Shown: positions 1 through 6,592 of the stretch, in pieces
Position numbering within the stretch: position 1 is the first letter of the stretch
Layout: each line of letters starts with the position of its first letter
From: Pseudomonadota bacterium
GTDB taxonomy: Bacteria; Pseudomonadota; Gammaproteobacteria; Burkholderiales; Thiobacillaceae
Direction of reading: 5' to 3'
Length of the DNA stretch: 9,347 nucleotides
Assembly: GCA_021780975.1 (NCBI GenBank)
Contig: JAJXXS010000171.1
Span: forward strand, 1 to 9,347
Notes under the pieces: model-generated
Seen by the model: the letters and a program-made list of their open reading frames with translations, nothing else
Told to the model about the DNA's origin: nothing
Databases searched by the model: none
Made by a program: the position numbers and the translations under genes

Positions 1-849
1 CTGGCCGACGTTGAGTTGGCCGGCGATGGGCGCCTGCTGCGCGTGGGGGTTGCGCAGCAGCGCCTGGTGGACGGCCCCGCTGCGCGGTTGGCCGAGAAAC
101 TCGACCAGTTGCGGCGCGGGCAGCGCGGGCAACGGCCAGCGCTCCAGCAGACGCCCTTCCTGCGACATGATGCCAAGGCCGAAACCGTTGTCAGCTTGCT
201 CCTGGGTGAGCAGGCTGCGCCAGAGCATGGTCTGGCGCTCCAGATTCAGCCCGGCGACAACATAGAAGCTCACCGTGCCATTCTGATCATGCACTGGGTA
301 GCCCAGCCGTATCACCGGCACATGGGTGAGCGGGCTGACCACCGGCGGAAAGAACTGCAGGCCCCGGCGTTCGCGCATGGCAGAGAGCATCTGCATGAGC
401 TTGGGGTTGGCGTTGAACTTGCGTTGGGTGGCCGTGTCTGGCGCCGCGGAACTGGTCAGCAGACGGCCGTCTGGAAGTACCAGAACCACTCCGGAAAGAT
501 CCGGGTAGGCATGCAGGAAGGTCTCCAGCAAAGGCATGAGGGAGGTGTCCTTGCCGCTTTGCTGGAGCAGCTGCACCTGGGCGGACAATTGTTCCATGCC
601 GCGCGCATATTGATCGAAATGAATCTGCGCAGTGGATTGCGCCAGATTGGAGAGCCCCCGCAATTCGCCCCATGCCTCGCGCGAGGCCTGCTTCCAGCTG
701 TTCCACAAATAGGCGGCGGTGAGCAGCGCGAACAGCACGGCCGCGCCCAGCAGGACTTGGCGCGTCTGGCGCAGTGCCGCGCGTGCGGCCGCCGCCACGC
801 TGTCGGGCGTGGCGGCAGATGGCTGGGAGTCTCCTGGGCGCGTGTTCAC
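1..849 (-). CDS. Membrane-anchored sensor protein, N-terminal part (runs off the left edge)
   Basis: An open frame of 283 codons runs without a stop from a GTG at 849 to the window edge, so the C-terminus is missing. The product has a polar N-terminus, one hydrophobic segment at about residues 31-49 (QVLLGAAVLFALLTAAYLW) flanked by arginines, then a long region that looks extracytoplasmic. Residues about 55-110 are probably helical. Residues about 117-205 contain a PAS/Cache-like strand pattern (GVVLVLPDGRLLTSS, then IRLGYPVHDQNGTVSFYVV), and a second similar unit may begin near residue 223 (GLGIMSQEGRLLERW). This layout is typical of dCache-type sensors of diguanylate cyclases, EAL phosphodiesterases, histidine kinases or chemoreceptors. 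The output domain lies outside the window, so the class is undetermined. The start is supported by the transmembrane segment following at a normal distance. A purine-rich AGGGGAG lies 12 nt upstream, which is rather far. Base composition matches the neighbours. Confidence 0.72.
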   Translation of the reverse strand, partial: MNTRPGDSQPSAATPDSVAAAARAALRQTRQVLLGAAVLFALLTAAYLWNSWKQASREAWGELRGLSNLAQSTAQIHFDQYARGMEQLSAQVQLLQQSGKDTSLMPLLETFLHAYPDLSGVVLVLPDGRLLTSSAAPDTATQRKFNANPKLMQMLSAMRERRGLQFFPPVVSPLTHVPVIRLGYPVHDQNGTVSFYVVAGLNLERQTMLWRSLLTQEQADNGFGLGIMSQEGRLLERWPLPALPAPQLVEFLGQPRSGAVHQALLRNPHAQQAPIAGQLNVGQ

Positions 850-881
850 GTTGCTCTTGTTCTCCCCTGCATTGTAATCAC

Positions 882-907
882 GGTTCGGGCGCAAGGGGGC
901 CCGAACC
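882..907 (-). terminator. Perfect 9-bp hairpin between pdxA and the sensor gene
   Basis: GGTTCGGGC (882-890) and GCCCGAACC (899-907) are perfect inverted repeats around an 8-nt loop, in the 63-nt gap after the pdxA stop. The stem is GC-rich enough to end or pause transcription of the lptD-surA-pdxA operon. There is no T-run after it on either strand, so it is not a canonical intrinsic terminator. It could equally be an mRNA 3'-end stabiliser or an operator. A TACAAT hexamer resembling a -10 box lies just downstream on the minus strand (876-871), but I see no convincing -35. Confidence 0.35.
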
Positions 908-912
908 CGGGG

Positions 913-1899
913 TCAGGTGCGGGCTGGGCGCGGCCAGCGCCGCGCCAGGTCGAGAGCGTATTCCACCGCGGCGTCCAGGCTGCCGCCGTGGATCTCGCCG
1001 GTGCCGGCGAGGTGCAGCGCGGTGCCGTGGTCCACCGAGGTGCGGATGAGGGGCAGGCCCAGGGTGAGGTTGACGCCCTCGCCGAAACTCGCGTATTTGA
1101 GCACCGGCAGGCCCTGGTCGTGGTACATGGCGAGCACCGCGTCGACGCCGTCCAGATGGTTGAACAGCGTGTCGGCCGGCACGGGGCCGGACAGGCGCAG
1201 ACCTGCCTGGCGCAGCTTTTCCAGCACCGGCACGATGATCTCGATCTCCTCCAGGCCGAGGTGGCCGCCCTCGCCGGCGTGCGGGTTGAGCCCCGCCACG
1301 GCGATGTGCGGGTCGGCGAGGCCGAATTTGACGCGCAGATCGTGGTGCAGGATTTCGATGACCTCGCTGAGCAGCGTCGGCGTGAGGGCCGCGGCCACGT
1401 CCTTGAGGGGCAGATGGGTGGTGGCCAGCGCCACCCGCAGGCCGCCCCCCACCAGCAGCATCACCACGCGCGGCGTTGCCGTCACTTCGGCGAGAAACTC
1501 GGTATGCCCGGAAAAAGGGATGCCCGCCTCGTTGATCACGCCCTTGTGCACGGGGCCGGTGACGAGCGCCTGAAAGCGCCCATCGAGGCAGCCTGCCGCG
1601 GCCTGCCGCAGGGTCTCCAGCACGTAGGGCCCATTGGCGGGGTCAAGCCGGCCCGCCTGCGGCGGGCGCGCCGCGGGCACGTGCAGGACGGTCAGTTGAT
1701 GGGGCGCGCACGCGGCGGGGCGTTCCGGGTCGAAGGGCGAGGTTTCCAGCGCCAGCCCCAGGGCCTGCGCGCGCGCCTTGAGCATGTCGGCGTCGCCCAC
1801 CACCACCAGTTCGTATTCGCGCCCGCGCTCGGCCAGCAGTACGGTCAGGTCGGGGCCGATGCCGGCGGGTTCGCCGGGGGTGAGGGCGAGGCGCGGCAT
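913..1899 (-). CDS. pdxA: 4-hydroxythreonine-4-phosphate dehydrogenase PdxA
   Basis: This enzyme does the NAD-dependent oxidation and decarboxylation of 4-phosphohydroxy-L-threonine to 3-amino-2-oxopropyl phosphate, which PdxJ then uses to build pyridoxine 5'-phosphate (DXP-dependent vitamin B6 route, cytoplasmic homodimer). The 328 residues match the usual family length. The N-terminal signature TPGEPAGIGPD (7-17) is intact, as are GHTEF with substrate-contacting His132, and the three metal-ligand histidines His162 (THLPLK), His207 (LNPHAGEGG) and His260 (MYHDQGLPVLKY). GTALHLAG follows near 292-299. The gene starts 18 nt after the surA stop and in the same reading frame. The ATG is the only start codon between that stop and the conserved signature. 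An AGGA abuts the ATG with no spacer, so initiation may depend on coupling to surA translation. surA-pdxA linkage is a common proteobacterial arrangement. Confidence 0.97.
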   Translation of the reverse strand: MPRLALTPGEPAGIGPDLTVLLAERGREYELVVVGDADMLKARAQALGLALETSPFDPERPAACAPHQLTVLHVPAARPPQAGRLDPANGPYVLETLRQAAAGCLDGRFQALVTGPVHKGVINEAGIPFSGHTEFLAEVTATPRVVMLLVGGGLRVALATTHLPLKDVAAALTPTLLSEVIEILHHDLRVKFGLADPHIAVAGLNPHAGEGGHLGLEEIEIIVPVLEKLRQAGLRLSGPVPADTLFNHLDGVDAVLAMYHDQGLPVLKYASFGEGVNLTLGLPLIRTSVDHGTALHLAGTGEIHGGSLDAAVEYALDLARRWPRPART

Positions 1900-1917
1900 T
1901 CCTAGTGTGCGAACGCG

Positions 1918-3237
1918 TCAGTGGGCGGGAAAGATTTCCACATAGGCGGCATCGCGCAGCTGGCGCACCCAGTCCTGGTAGGCCTCTTCCGCCTTGCGCT
2001 CGAAGATGGCCTTGCGCGCCTCAAGCTTTTCGCGCTCCGCGGTCATGTCCTTCTGACGCCGCGCGGTGACTTCGATGAGAAACCAGCCGATGGGGGTCTG
2101 GAAGGGCTGGCTCAGCTCACCGGGCTTGAGGCTGTCCATCACCTTCTGGAAGTCGGGCAGGGTGTCGCCCGGATTCACCCAGCCGATGTCCCCGCCCTTG
2201 GCCGAGCTGGGGTCTTCCGAGTACTGGCGCGCCATGTCGGCGAAGGTGGTGGCGCCGTGCACGATGCGGTCGCGTATGCTTTCCAGGCGCTGCCTGGCAT
2301 CTTCGGCGGAGGTTGCCTCGTCGGTCTTGATCAGGATTTCCTGCACCCGGCTTTGCGTCACCACCAGTTTCTCGCTTTGCGCGCGCTTGTCGTTGAGCTT
2401 GAAGATATGAAAGCCGCTGTTGGTGCGCAGGATGTTGCTGTAGCCGCCGATGGGCAGCTTGGCTATGATCTGCAGGAAGTCGGGCGGGAACTGGCCGCCG
2501 TCGCGCCAGCCCAGGCTGCCGCCCTTCAGCGCGTTGGGGGCGTCCGAGTAGCTCGCGGAGAGTTCCTCGAAGTTGCCGCCGGCGCGCAGCTTTTGCAGCA
2601 CTTCTTCGGCCTTGGCCTGCTTGGCCTGGATTTCCGCCGGCGTGGCGTTTTCCGGCACGGCGATGTAGATCTGCGACAGGTTGTACTGTTCGTTGGCGCC
2701 CTGGGTGGCCTGGGTCTGCAGGTAGCCGGCGATCTCCGCGTCGGAGACGGTGATGCGATTTTCGACGTCGCGCTGGCGCGCCTGATCCACCATCATCTGG
2801 TCCTTGAGCCGCTCGCGGAAGCGGTCATAGCCCATGCCGTCCTTGGCGAGCCCCGCCTTCAGCTGCTCGACGCTCATGTTGTTCTGCGCCGCCACCCGCT
2901 GGATGGCCTGGTCGAGCATGACGGGATCGACGCGTATGCCGGTTTCCTGCGCATGCTGCAGCAGCACGCGCTCGGTGATCATGCGCTCCAGCACCTGCTT
3001 TTCCAGCACGTCCTTGGGCGGCAGGGGGACGTTCTGCTGCGTGAGCTGGGCCGCGATCTGGTCGTAGCGCGCCGTCAGCTCGTTCTTCGTGATGACCTGG
3101 TTGTTGACCACGGCGGCGATGGCGTCGACCGGCTGGACGGGCGTGGCCTCGTCCGCCGCGCGGGCTGCGGCCGGCCAGGCCAGTCCCAGGAGCAAGGCGA
3201 ACTTAAGGGCGGTCGAGAATCTGGTTGGTGCTTGCAT
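1918..3237 (-). CDS. surA: Periplasmic chaperone / peptidyl-prolyl isomerase SurA
   Basis: SurA escorts unfolded outer-membrane proteins, LptD among them, across the periplasm to the BAM complex. The 439 residues compare with 428 in E. coli. A Sec signal peptide covers residues 1-27, with a hydrophobic core around LKFALLLGLAW and a likely cut after ARA. The SurA N-terminal chaperone domain follows (about 35-180, opening VDAIAAVVNNQVITKNEL). Two parvulin PPIase repeats come next: about 186-284 (SDAPNALKGGSLGW, FHIFKL) and about 295-393 (SEDPSSAKGGDIGW, GWFLIEV). A C-terminal helix ends in LRDAAYVEIFPAH. The ATG lies inside the end of lptD, a 35-nt overlap. It is kept because the next in-frame candidates would remove the basic n-region of the signal peptide. 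An AAGG sits only 2 nt upstream, a poor spacing that suggests translational coupling with lptD. Confidence 0.97.
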   Translation of the reverse strand: MQAPTRFSTALKFALLLGLAWPAAARAADEATPVQPVDAIAAVVNNQVITKNELTARYDQIAAQLTQQNVPLPPKDVLEKQVLERMITERVLLQHAQETGIRVDPVMLDQAIQRVAAQNNMSVEQLKAGLAKDGMGYDRFRERLKDQMMVDQARQRDVENRITVSDAEIAGYLQTQATQGANEQYNLSQIYIAVPENATPAEIQAKQAKAEEVLQKLRAGGNFEELSASYSDAPNALKGGSLGWRDGGQFPPDFLQIIAKLPIGGYSNILRTNSGFHIFKLNDKRAQSEKLVVTQSRVQEILIKTDEATSAEDARQRLESIRDRIVHGATTFADMARQYSEDPSSAKGGDIGWVNPGDTLPDFQKVMDSLKPGELSQPFQTPIGWFLIEVTARRQKDMTAEREKLEARKAIFERKAEEAYQDWVRQLRDAAYVEIFPAH

Positions 3238-5413
3238 AGCCTTGGATGCTTTGTTGGAGGGCGGACAGAGGATCGGACCCGAGACGGAACAGGCCGTTCA
3301 GTTGTAGCTGAATGAAGAAGGCGTTGTTGACCTTCGTTTGCGACACCGGGATGCGCTGCATCACCGCGCGCAGCACCCAGCAGCCGCCGTTATACTCCAC
3401 GCCGGCGAGGGCGTCCAACAGGCGGCGGTCGCGCGTCGAGTAGTTGAGGCGCACCAGCCCGTAGAGGCGCGAAGTCAGGGGCCACTGGGTGGAAAAGTCC
3501 ACCTGCTCGATGGAGCCGGCGATGAAGTTGTAGCCCAGGTTCACCACTTCTCCGAGATAGGGCTGGTAGCTGAAGCTCAGGCTGGATTTCACCGTGGCAT
3601 TGGCGTGCACGTTGTACTCCCAGCCGCCGCCCACGCGTATGGTGCGCGTGATCTGGCCGCTGGCGACGGCGAGAAAGTCCGACGAGGGCTGGGTCGACAG
3701 CGGCACGTTGGGCAGCGTGACGCGCTGCGGCGTGAAGTAGAAGCGCTGGCCCAGTGCCACGTTCAGCCGCTCCAGGCCGGTGCTTTGCTCGATGAAGCGC
3801 GAACTGGCGGCCACCGTGAGCTGGTTGGCGTTGTTGATGCGGTCCCAGCCGACGAACTGGTTCTCCTGGAACATCTGCGCGAAGTTGAAGTCCAGCTGTC
3901 CCGTGTCGAACACCGGGATGGCGTTCTGGTCGCGGTAGGGGATGTAGACGTAGAACAGGCGCGGTTCCAGGGTCTGCGCGTAGGGCTGGCCGCGGAAGCT
4001 GAAGTTGCGCTCGAAGGCCAGCCCGGTATCGAGGCTGGCGATCGGCAGGGTGCGCGTGATCTGGTCCGCCGTCACGCCGTTCACCACGTTGTTGCTGAGG
4101 TCGTAGCGGGCGTAGTTGACGCCGAACTTGGGCGTGAAGTGGAAATAGCTCGTCTCGTAGGGCAGGGCGATGCGCGGATAAAGCACGAAGCGCGTGCCGG
4201 TGGGGGCGCTGGTGACGCCGGCGAACTTGACGAACTGGCTGTCCACGCTGCCCACCATCCAGGGCGTGAGATATTTCGCCGCCGTCAGGTCCAGTTCCGG
4301 CATGCGGTTGTAGGGCACGGCCACCGGGGCGTTGGGATCCTGCAGGGTCTGGAACTGCTGCGCCAGAAAACTCGCCTGCCACCAGCCGGCATCGTAGGAC
4401 ACGCTGCCCTGCTGCGGCAGGATGGTGGTGGAGGTGTTGACCACCTGGTTGGAAAGATCGCGGAAATAGTTGTTGTCCGAGACGCGCTGGTAGTTGACGC
4501 TGGCCGACAGCCCCGGCACGCCGAAGCTCTGGTTGTGGCTGAGGAACAGGCCCCAGCGGTCGCGCCCTGCCACGCGGTCGTTGGGCAGGTATTCGACCAC
4601 ATCCTCGCCGTTCATGGCGGGGAACAGATAGCGTCCGTCGAAACCCATCTGCAGGCCGCGCTTGGTGATGACGCGCGGGTAGAGGGTGAGGTCGTAGTTG
4701 GGCGCAAGGTTCAGGTAATAGGGCAGGCTGATGTCGATGCCGCCCTGGCTGGTGGTGCCGAACACCGGTGCGAGAAAGCCCGATTTGCGCTGGCCGCCGA
4801 TGGGGAAGTCGAGCCAGGGCGAATACAGCAGCGGCACGCTCTTGAAGGTGAGCAGCACGTTGCTGGCAGTGCCGAGCTGGGTCTGCTGGTTGATGTTGAG
4901 CGTGCCGGCCTTCAGCAGCCAGTCGTCGTTGCCCACCGGACAGGTCGTGTAGCGGACCTTTTCCAGGCGGTAGCGCTCCTGGCCGAGGAAATCGGCCTTG
5001 GTGGCTTCGCCGCGGCTGTGGTTGGTGAGGATGTAGAACACCGGATGGTCGAGGTGGCCGACGCGGGTGTTGAGCTGCATCTGCAGGAAGCTGCCGGTCA
5101 CCACCACGCTGGCCTGCTCCAGGCGCACGCCGCCCTGGGCCACCAGTTGATTCAGCGCGCGGTTGTAGCGCGCGTAGTCGGCAAAGAAATTCTGTCCGGC
5201 ATGGCGCGCCTCGACATGACCGTAGGCCTCGATCACCTCCTTCTCGCGCGATTCCAGGCGGTCCGCGCGCAGGTACACGCTGCCGCCCTCGTTGCCGAGG
5301 CGCGACCCGCGGAAGCTGGTGTCCAGGCGCAGGGACAGGGGCGGACCATCGGCCCGCGCCAGGGCGGACAGAAGGCTCAAAGCCAGCAGGGAAAGACCGG
5401 GACGGCGCAGCAA
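3203..5413 (-). CDS. lptD: LPS-assembly outer-membrane protein LptD
   Basis: LptD, plugged by the lipoprotein LptE, is the outer-membrane barrel that receives LPS from the periplasmic Lpt bridge and inserts it into the outer leaflet. The 736 residues are slightly fewer than the 784 of E. coli. A signal peptide covers residues 1-21 (RR, leucine-rich core, ARA). An OstA/LptA-like jellyroll follows at about 44-150. The barrel runs from about 200 to the C-terminus and begins with hallmark motifs RKSGFLAPVFG, LPYYLNLAPNYDLTLYPR and KRGLQMGFDGRYLFP. Only two cysteines exist: Cys158 (YTTCPVGNDDW), matching E. coli Cys173, and Cys678 (YNGGCWVLR), at the E. coli Cys724/725 site, enough for one inter-domain disulfide. 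The start appears to be TTG, because no ATG or GTG lies just before the signal peptide; AGGA is 11 nt upstream. The 3' end overlaps surA by 35 nt. Confidence 0.96.
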   Translation of the reverse strand: MLRRPGLSLLALSLLSALARADGPPLSLRLDTSFRGSRLGNEGGSVYLRADRLESREKEVIEAYGHVEARHAGQNFFADYARYNRALNQLVAQGGVRLEQASVVVTGSFLQMQLNTRVGHLDHPVFYILTNHSRGEATKADFLGQERYRLEKVRYTTCPVGNDDWLLKAGTLNINQQTQLGTASNVLLTFKSVPLLYSPWLDFPIGGQRKSGFLAPVFGTTSQGGIDISLPYYLNLAPNYDLTLYPRVITKRGLQMGFDGRYLFPAMNGEDVVEYLPNDRVAGRDRWGLFLSHNQSFGVPGLSASVNYQRVSDNNYFRDLSNQVVNTSTTILPQQGSVSYDAGWWQASFLAQQFQTLQDPNAPVAVPYNRMPELDLTAAKYLTPWMVGSVDSQFVKFAGVTSAPTGTRFVLYPRIALPYETSYFHFTPKFGVNYARYDLSNNVVNGVTADQITRTLPIASLDTGLAFERNFSFRGQPYAQTLEPRLFYVYIPYRDQNAIPVFDTGQLDFNFAQMFQENQFVGWDRINNANQLTVAASSRFIEQSTGLERLNVALGQRFYFTPQRVTLPNVPLSTQPSSDFLAVASGQITRTIRVGGGWEYNVHANATVKSSLSFSYQPYLGEVVNLGYNFIAGSIEQVDFSTQWPLTSRLYGLVRLNYSTRDRRLLDALAGVEYNGGCWVLRAVMQRIPVSQTKVNNAFFIQLQLNGLFRLGSDPLSALQQSIQGYASTNQILDRP

Positions 5414-5454
5414 GCGTTGTAGAATCCTATGGTTTTCTTGTCGAGACGAGCCCG
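5414..5454. promoter_or_regulatory. 41-nt divergent control region between lptD and amgK
   Basis: The two divergent transcription units start only 41 nt apart (50 nt if amgK starts at the GTG at 5464). The gap holds two overlapping -10-like hexamers: TAGAAT on the plus strand (5420-5425) and TAGGAT on the minus strand (5429-5424). I see no good -35 at the right distance for either, so promoters may be weak, activator-dependent, or placed inside the opposing coding region. The region is too short for separate promoters with normal leaders, so RNA polymerase binding on the two sides should compete. The location is sure; the promoter elements are guesses. Confidence 0.4.
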
Positions 5455-6447
5455 TTGGAAAGAGTGGATCAACTGCGCGCCTGGGTGGCCGCCATCCTGG
5501 CCGTCGACGCCTTCGATTTGGCCCCCGCTTCCAGCGACGCCAGCTTCCGGCGCTATTTCCGCGCCACGGTGAACGGCCGCCATTATATCGTGATGGACGC
5601 GCCGCCGAGCCACGAGGACTGCCGCCCCTTTCTCCACGTCGCCGGGCTCTTCCGTGCCGCCGGCGCCCACGTGCCCGAGGTGCTGGCGCAGAATCTCGAC
5701 CAAGGTTTTCTGCTGCTGTCCGATCTCGGCAGCACCACTTATCTTGCGGCGCTCAATGAAGCCAGCGCGCTCGAGCTTTACCTGGCCGCCAACGAGGCCC
5801 TGCTCAAGATCCAGCTCGCCAGCCGTGCCGGCGCGCTGCCCGAGTACGACCGCGCGCTGCTCCTGCGCGAGATGGAGCTGTTTCCCGAGTGGTATGTGGC
5901 GCGCCATCTCGGCCGCGCCCTCGATGCCGACCAGCGCGCGCGTCTGACGCAGATCTTCGAAACCCTGTTGGCCAACAACCTGGCGCAGCCGCGCGTGTGG
6001 GTGCACCGCGACTACCACAGCCGCAACCTCATGGTGAGCGAGCCCAACCCCGGCGTGCTGGATTTCCAGGACGCCGTGTACGGTCCCATCACCTACGACC
6101 TCGCCTCGCTCTACAAGGACGCCTACATCCGCTGGGACGAGGAGCAGGTGCTGGACTGGGTGATCCGCTACTGGGAGCGGGCGAAGAAGCACCGCCTGCC
6201 GGTGGACCATGATTTCTACGCCTTCTATCGCGACTTCGAGTGGATGGGCGTGCAGCGCCACCTCAAGGTGCTCGGCATCTTCGCGCGCCTGTGGCATCGC
6301 GACGGCAAGGAGGGGTACCTGAAGGACATTCCCTTGGTGCTGGATTACGTGAAGAAAACCTGCGAGCGCTACAACGAGCTGCGCCCGCTGCTGGGCCTGC
6401 TCAACGAGCTGGAAGGCCACGCCCCGCAGGTGGGCTACAGCTTCTGA
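5455..6447 (+). CDS. amgK: N-acetylmuramate/N-acetylglucosamine anomeric kinase AmgK
   Basis: AmgK phosphorylates the anomeric hydroxyl of MurNAc (and GlcNAc) released during wall turnover, giving MurNAc-alpha-1-phosphate for MurU. This shortcut regenerates UDP-MurNAc without MurA and in Pseudomonas lowers fosfomycin sensitivity. The 330-residue protein has the aminoglycoside-phosphotransferase/kinase fold: SSDASFRRYFR (26-36) in the N-lobe, LLLSDLGSTTYL near the hinge (86-97), the catalytic loop VHRDYHSRNLM with Asp186 and Asn191, and DFQDA with metal-binding Asp203, followed by PITYDLASLYKD. The partner murU follows on the same strand, and lptD lies divergently, as in pseudomonads. The start is uncertain: TTG at 5455 gives MERVDQLRAW, which fits the family N-terminus as I know it, while GTG at 5464 has GGAAAGA just upstream. 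No in-frame ATG is available. The TGA stop is also the left target-duplication copy of the downstream repeat. Confidence 0.92.
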   Translation: MERVDQLRAWVAAILAVDAFDLAPASSDASFRRYFRATVNGRHYIVMDAPPSHEDCRPFLHVAGLFRAAGAHVPEVLAQNLDQGFLLLSDLGSTTYLAALNEASALELYLAANEALLKIQLASRAGALPEYDRALLLREMELFPEWYVARHLGRALDADQRARLTQIFETLLANNLAQPRVWVHRDYHSRNLMVSEPNPGVLDFQDAVYGPITYDLASLYKDAYIRWDEEQVLDWVIRYWERAKKHRLPVDHDFYAFYRDFEWMGVQRHLKVLGIFARLWHRDGKEGYLKDIPLVLDYVKKTCERYNELRPLLGLLNELEGHAPQVGYSF

Positions 6448-6588
6448 GAGCCTATGAATAAGTCTGCTGCGCGACCCGATAGCTGCGTTGGCCGGTGCTC
6501 ACTCCTCGCCTATCTAACTGATATGTCTCGTCGCTGCGCTCCGTCCGCCTTGCGCTCGGGCCGCTCGCTACGATTTCTTCATGGGCTC
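6448..6588. mobile_element. MITE-like palindromic repeat element, 141 bp, with TGA target duplication
   Basis: This non-coding block fills the space between amgK and murU. Its ends are inverted repeats: the left end GAGCCTATGAATAAGTC and the reverse complement of the right end GAGCCCATGAAGAAATC agree at 14 of 17 positions. Weaker pairing continues inward, with CCCGA in both arms about 35 nt in. The trinucleotide TGA flanks both ends directly (6445-6447 and 6589-6591), as expected for a 3-bp target-site duplication. The interior is rich in GCTGCGCTCCGTCCGCC-type motifs and contains no credible gene. Both strands can fold into a long imperfect stem. It is too short to encode a transposase and would have to be moved in trans. 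Copy number cannot be judged here, because one window shows one copy. A BIME/REP-like palindromic unit is the alternative reading. Confidence 0.72.
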
Positions 6589-6592
6589 TGAG

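Noticed and set aside
287..706. A 139-codon minus-strand open frame inside the sensor gene region
   Set aside because: It lies in a different frame from the edge-running sensor frame, which has the transmembrane segment and plausible domain pattern; this one is Pro/Arg/Ala-rich shadow.
16..1905. A 629-codon open frame on the plus strand opposite pdxA and the sensor gene
   Set aside because: It is antisense to two well-supported genes, is full of Arg, His, Gly and Ala with no domain signal, and is a usual by-product of GC-rich coding DNA.
3338..5422. A 694-codon plus-strand open frame antisense to lptD
   Set aside because: It mirrors lptD codons almost end to end and has low-complexity His/Val/Ala/Gly composition; LptD motifs on the other strand are unambiguous.
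5429..5460. ATG at 5429 as an amgK start
   Set aside because: It is out of frame with AmgK (26 nt before 5455), so it cannot start that protein without a frameshift.
6488..6516. Possible plus-strand promoter inside the repeat: TTGGCC, 17 nt, TATCTA
   Set aside because: Spacing is right, but the boxes match consensus at only 4 of 6 and 3 of 6 positions, which is expected by chance.
6452..6591. Minus-strand open frame through the repeat element, which could look like a small gene
   Set aside because: It is only the end of a long antisense frame over murU, with Arg/Ser-rich composition; the palindromic ends and flanking TGA explain the block better.
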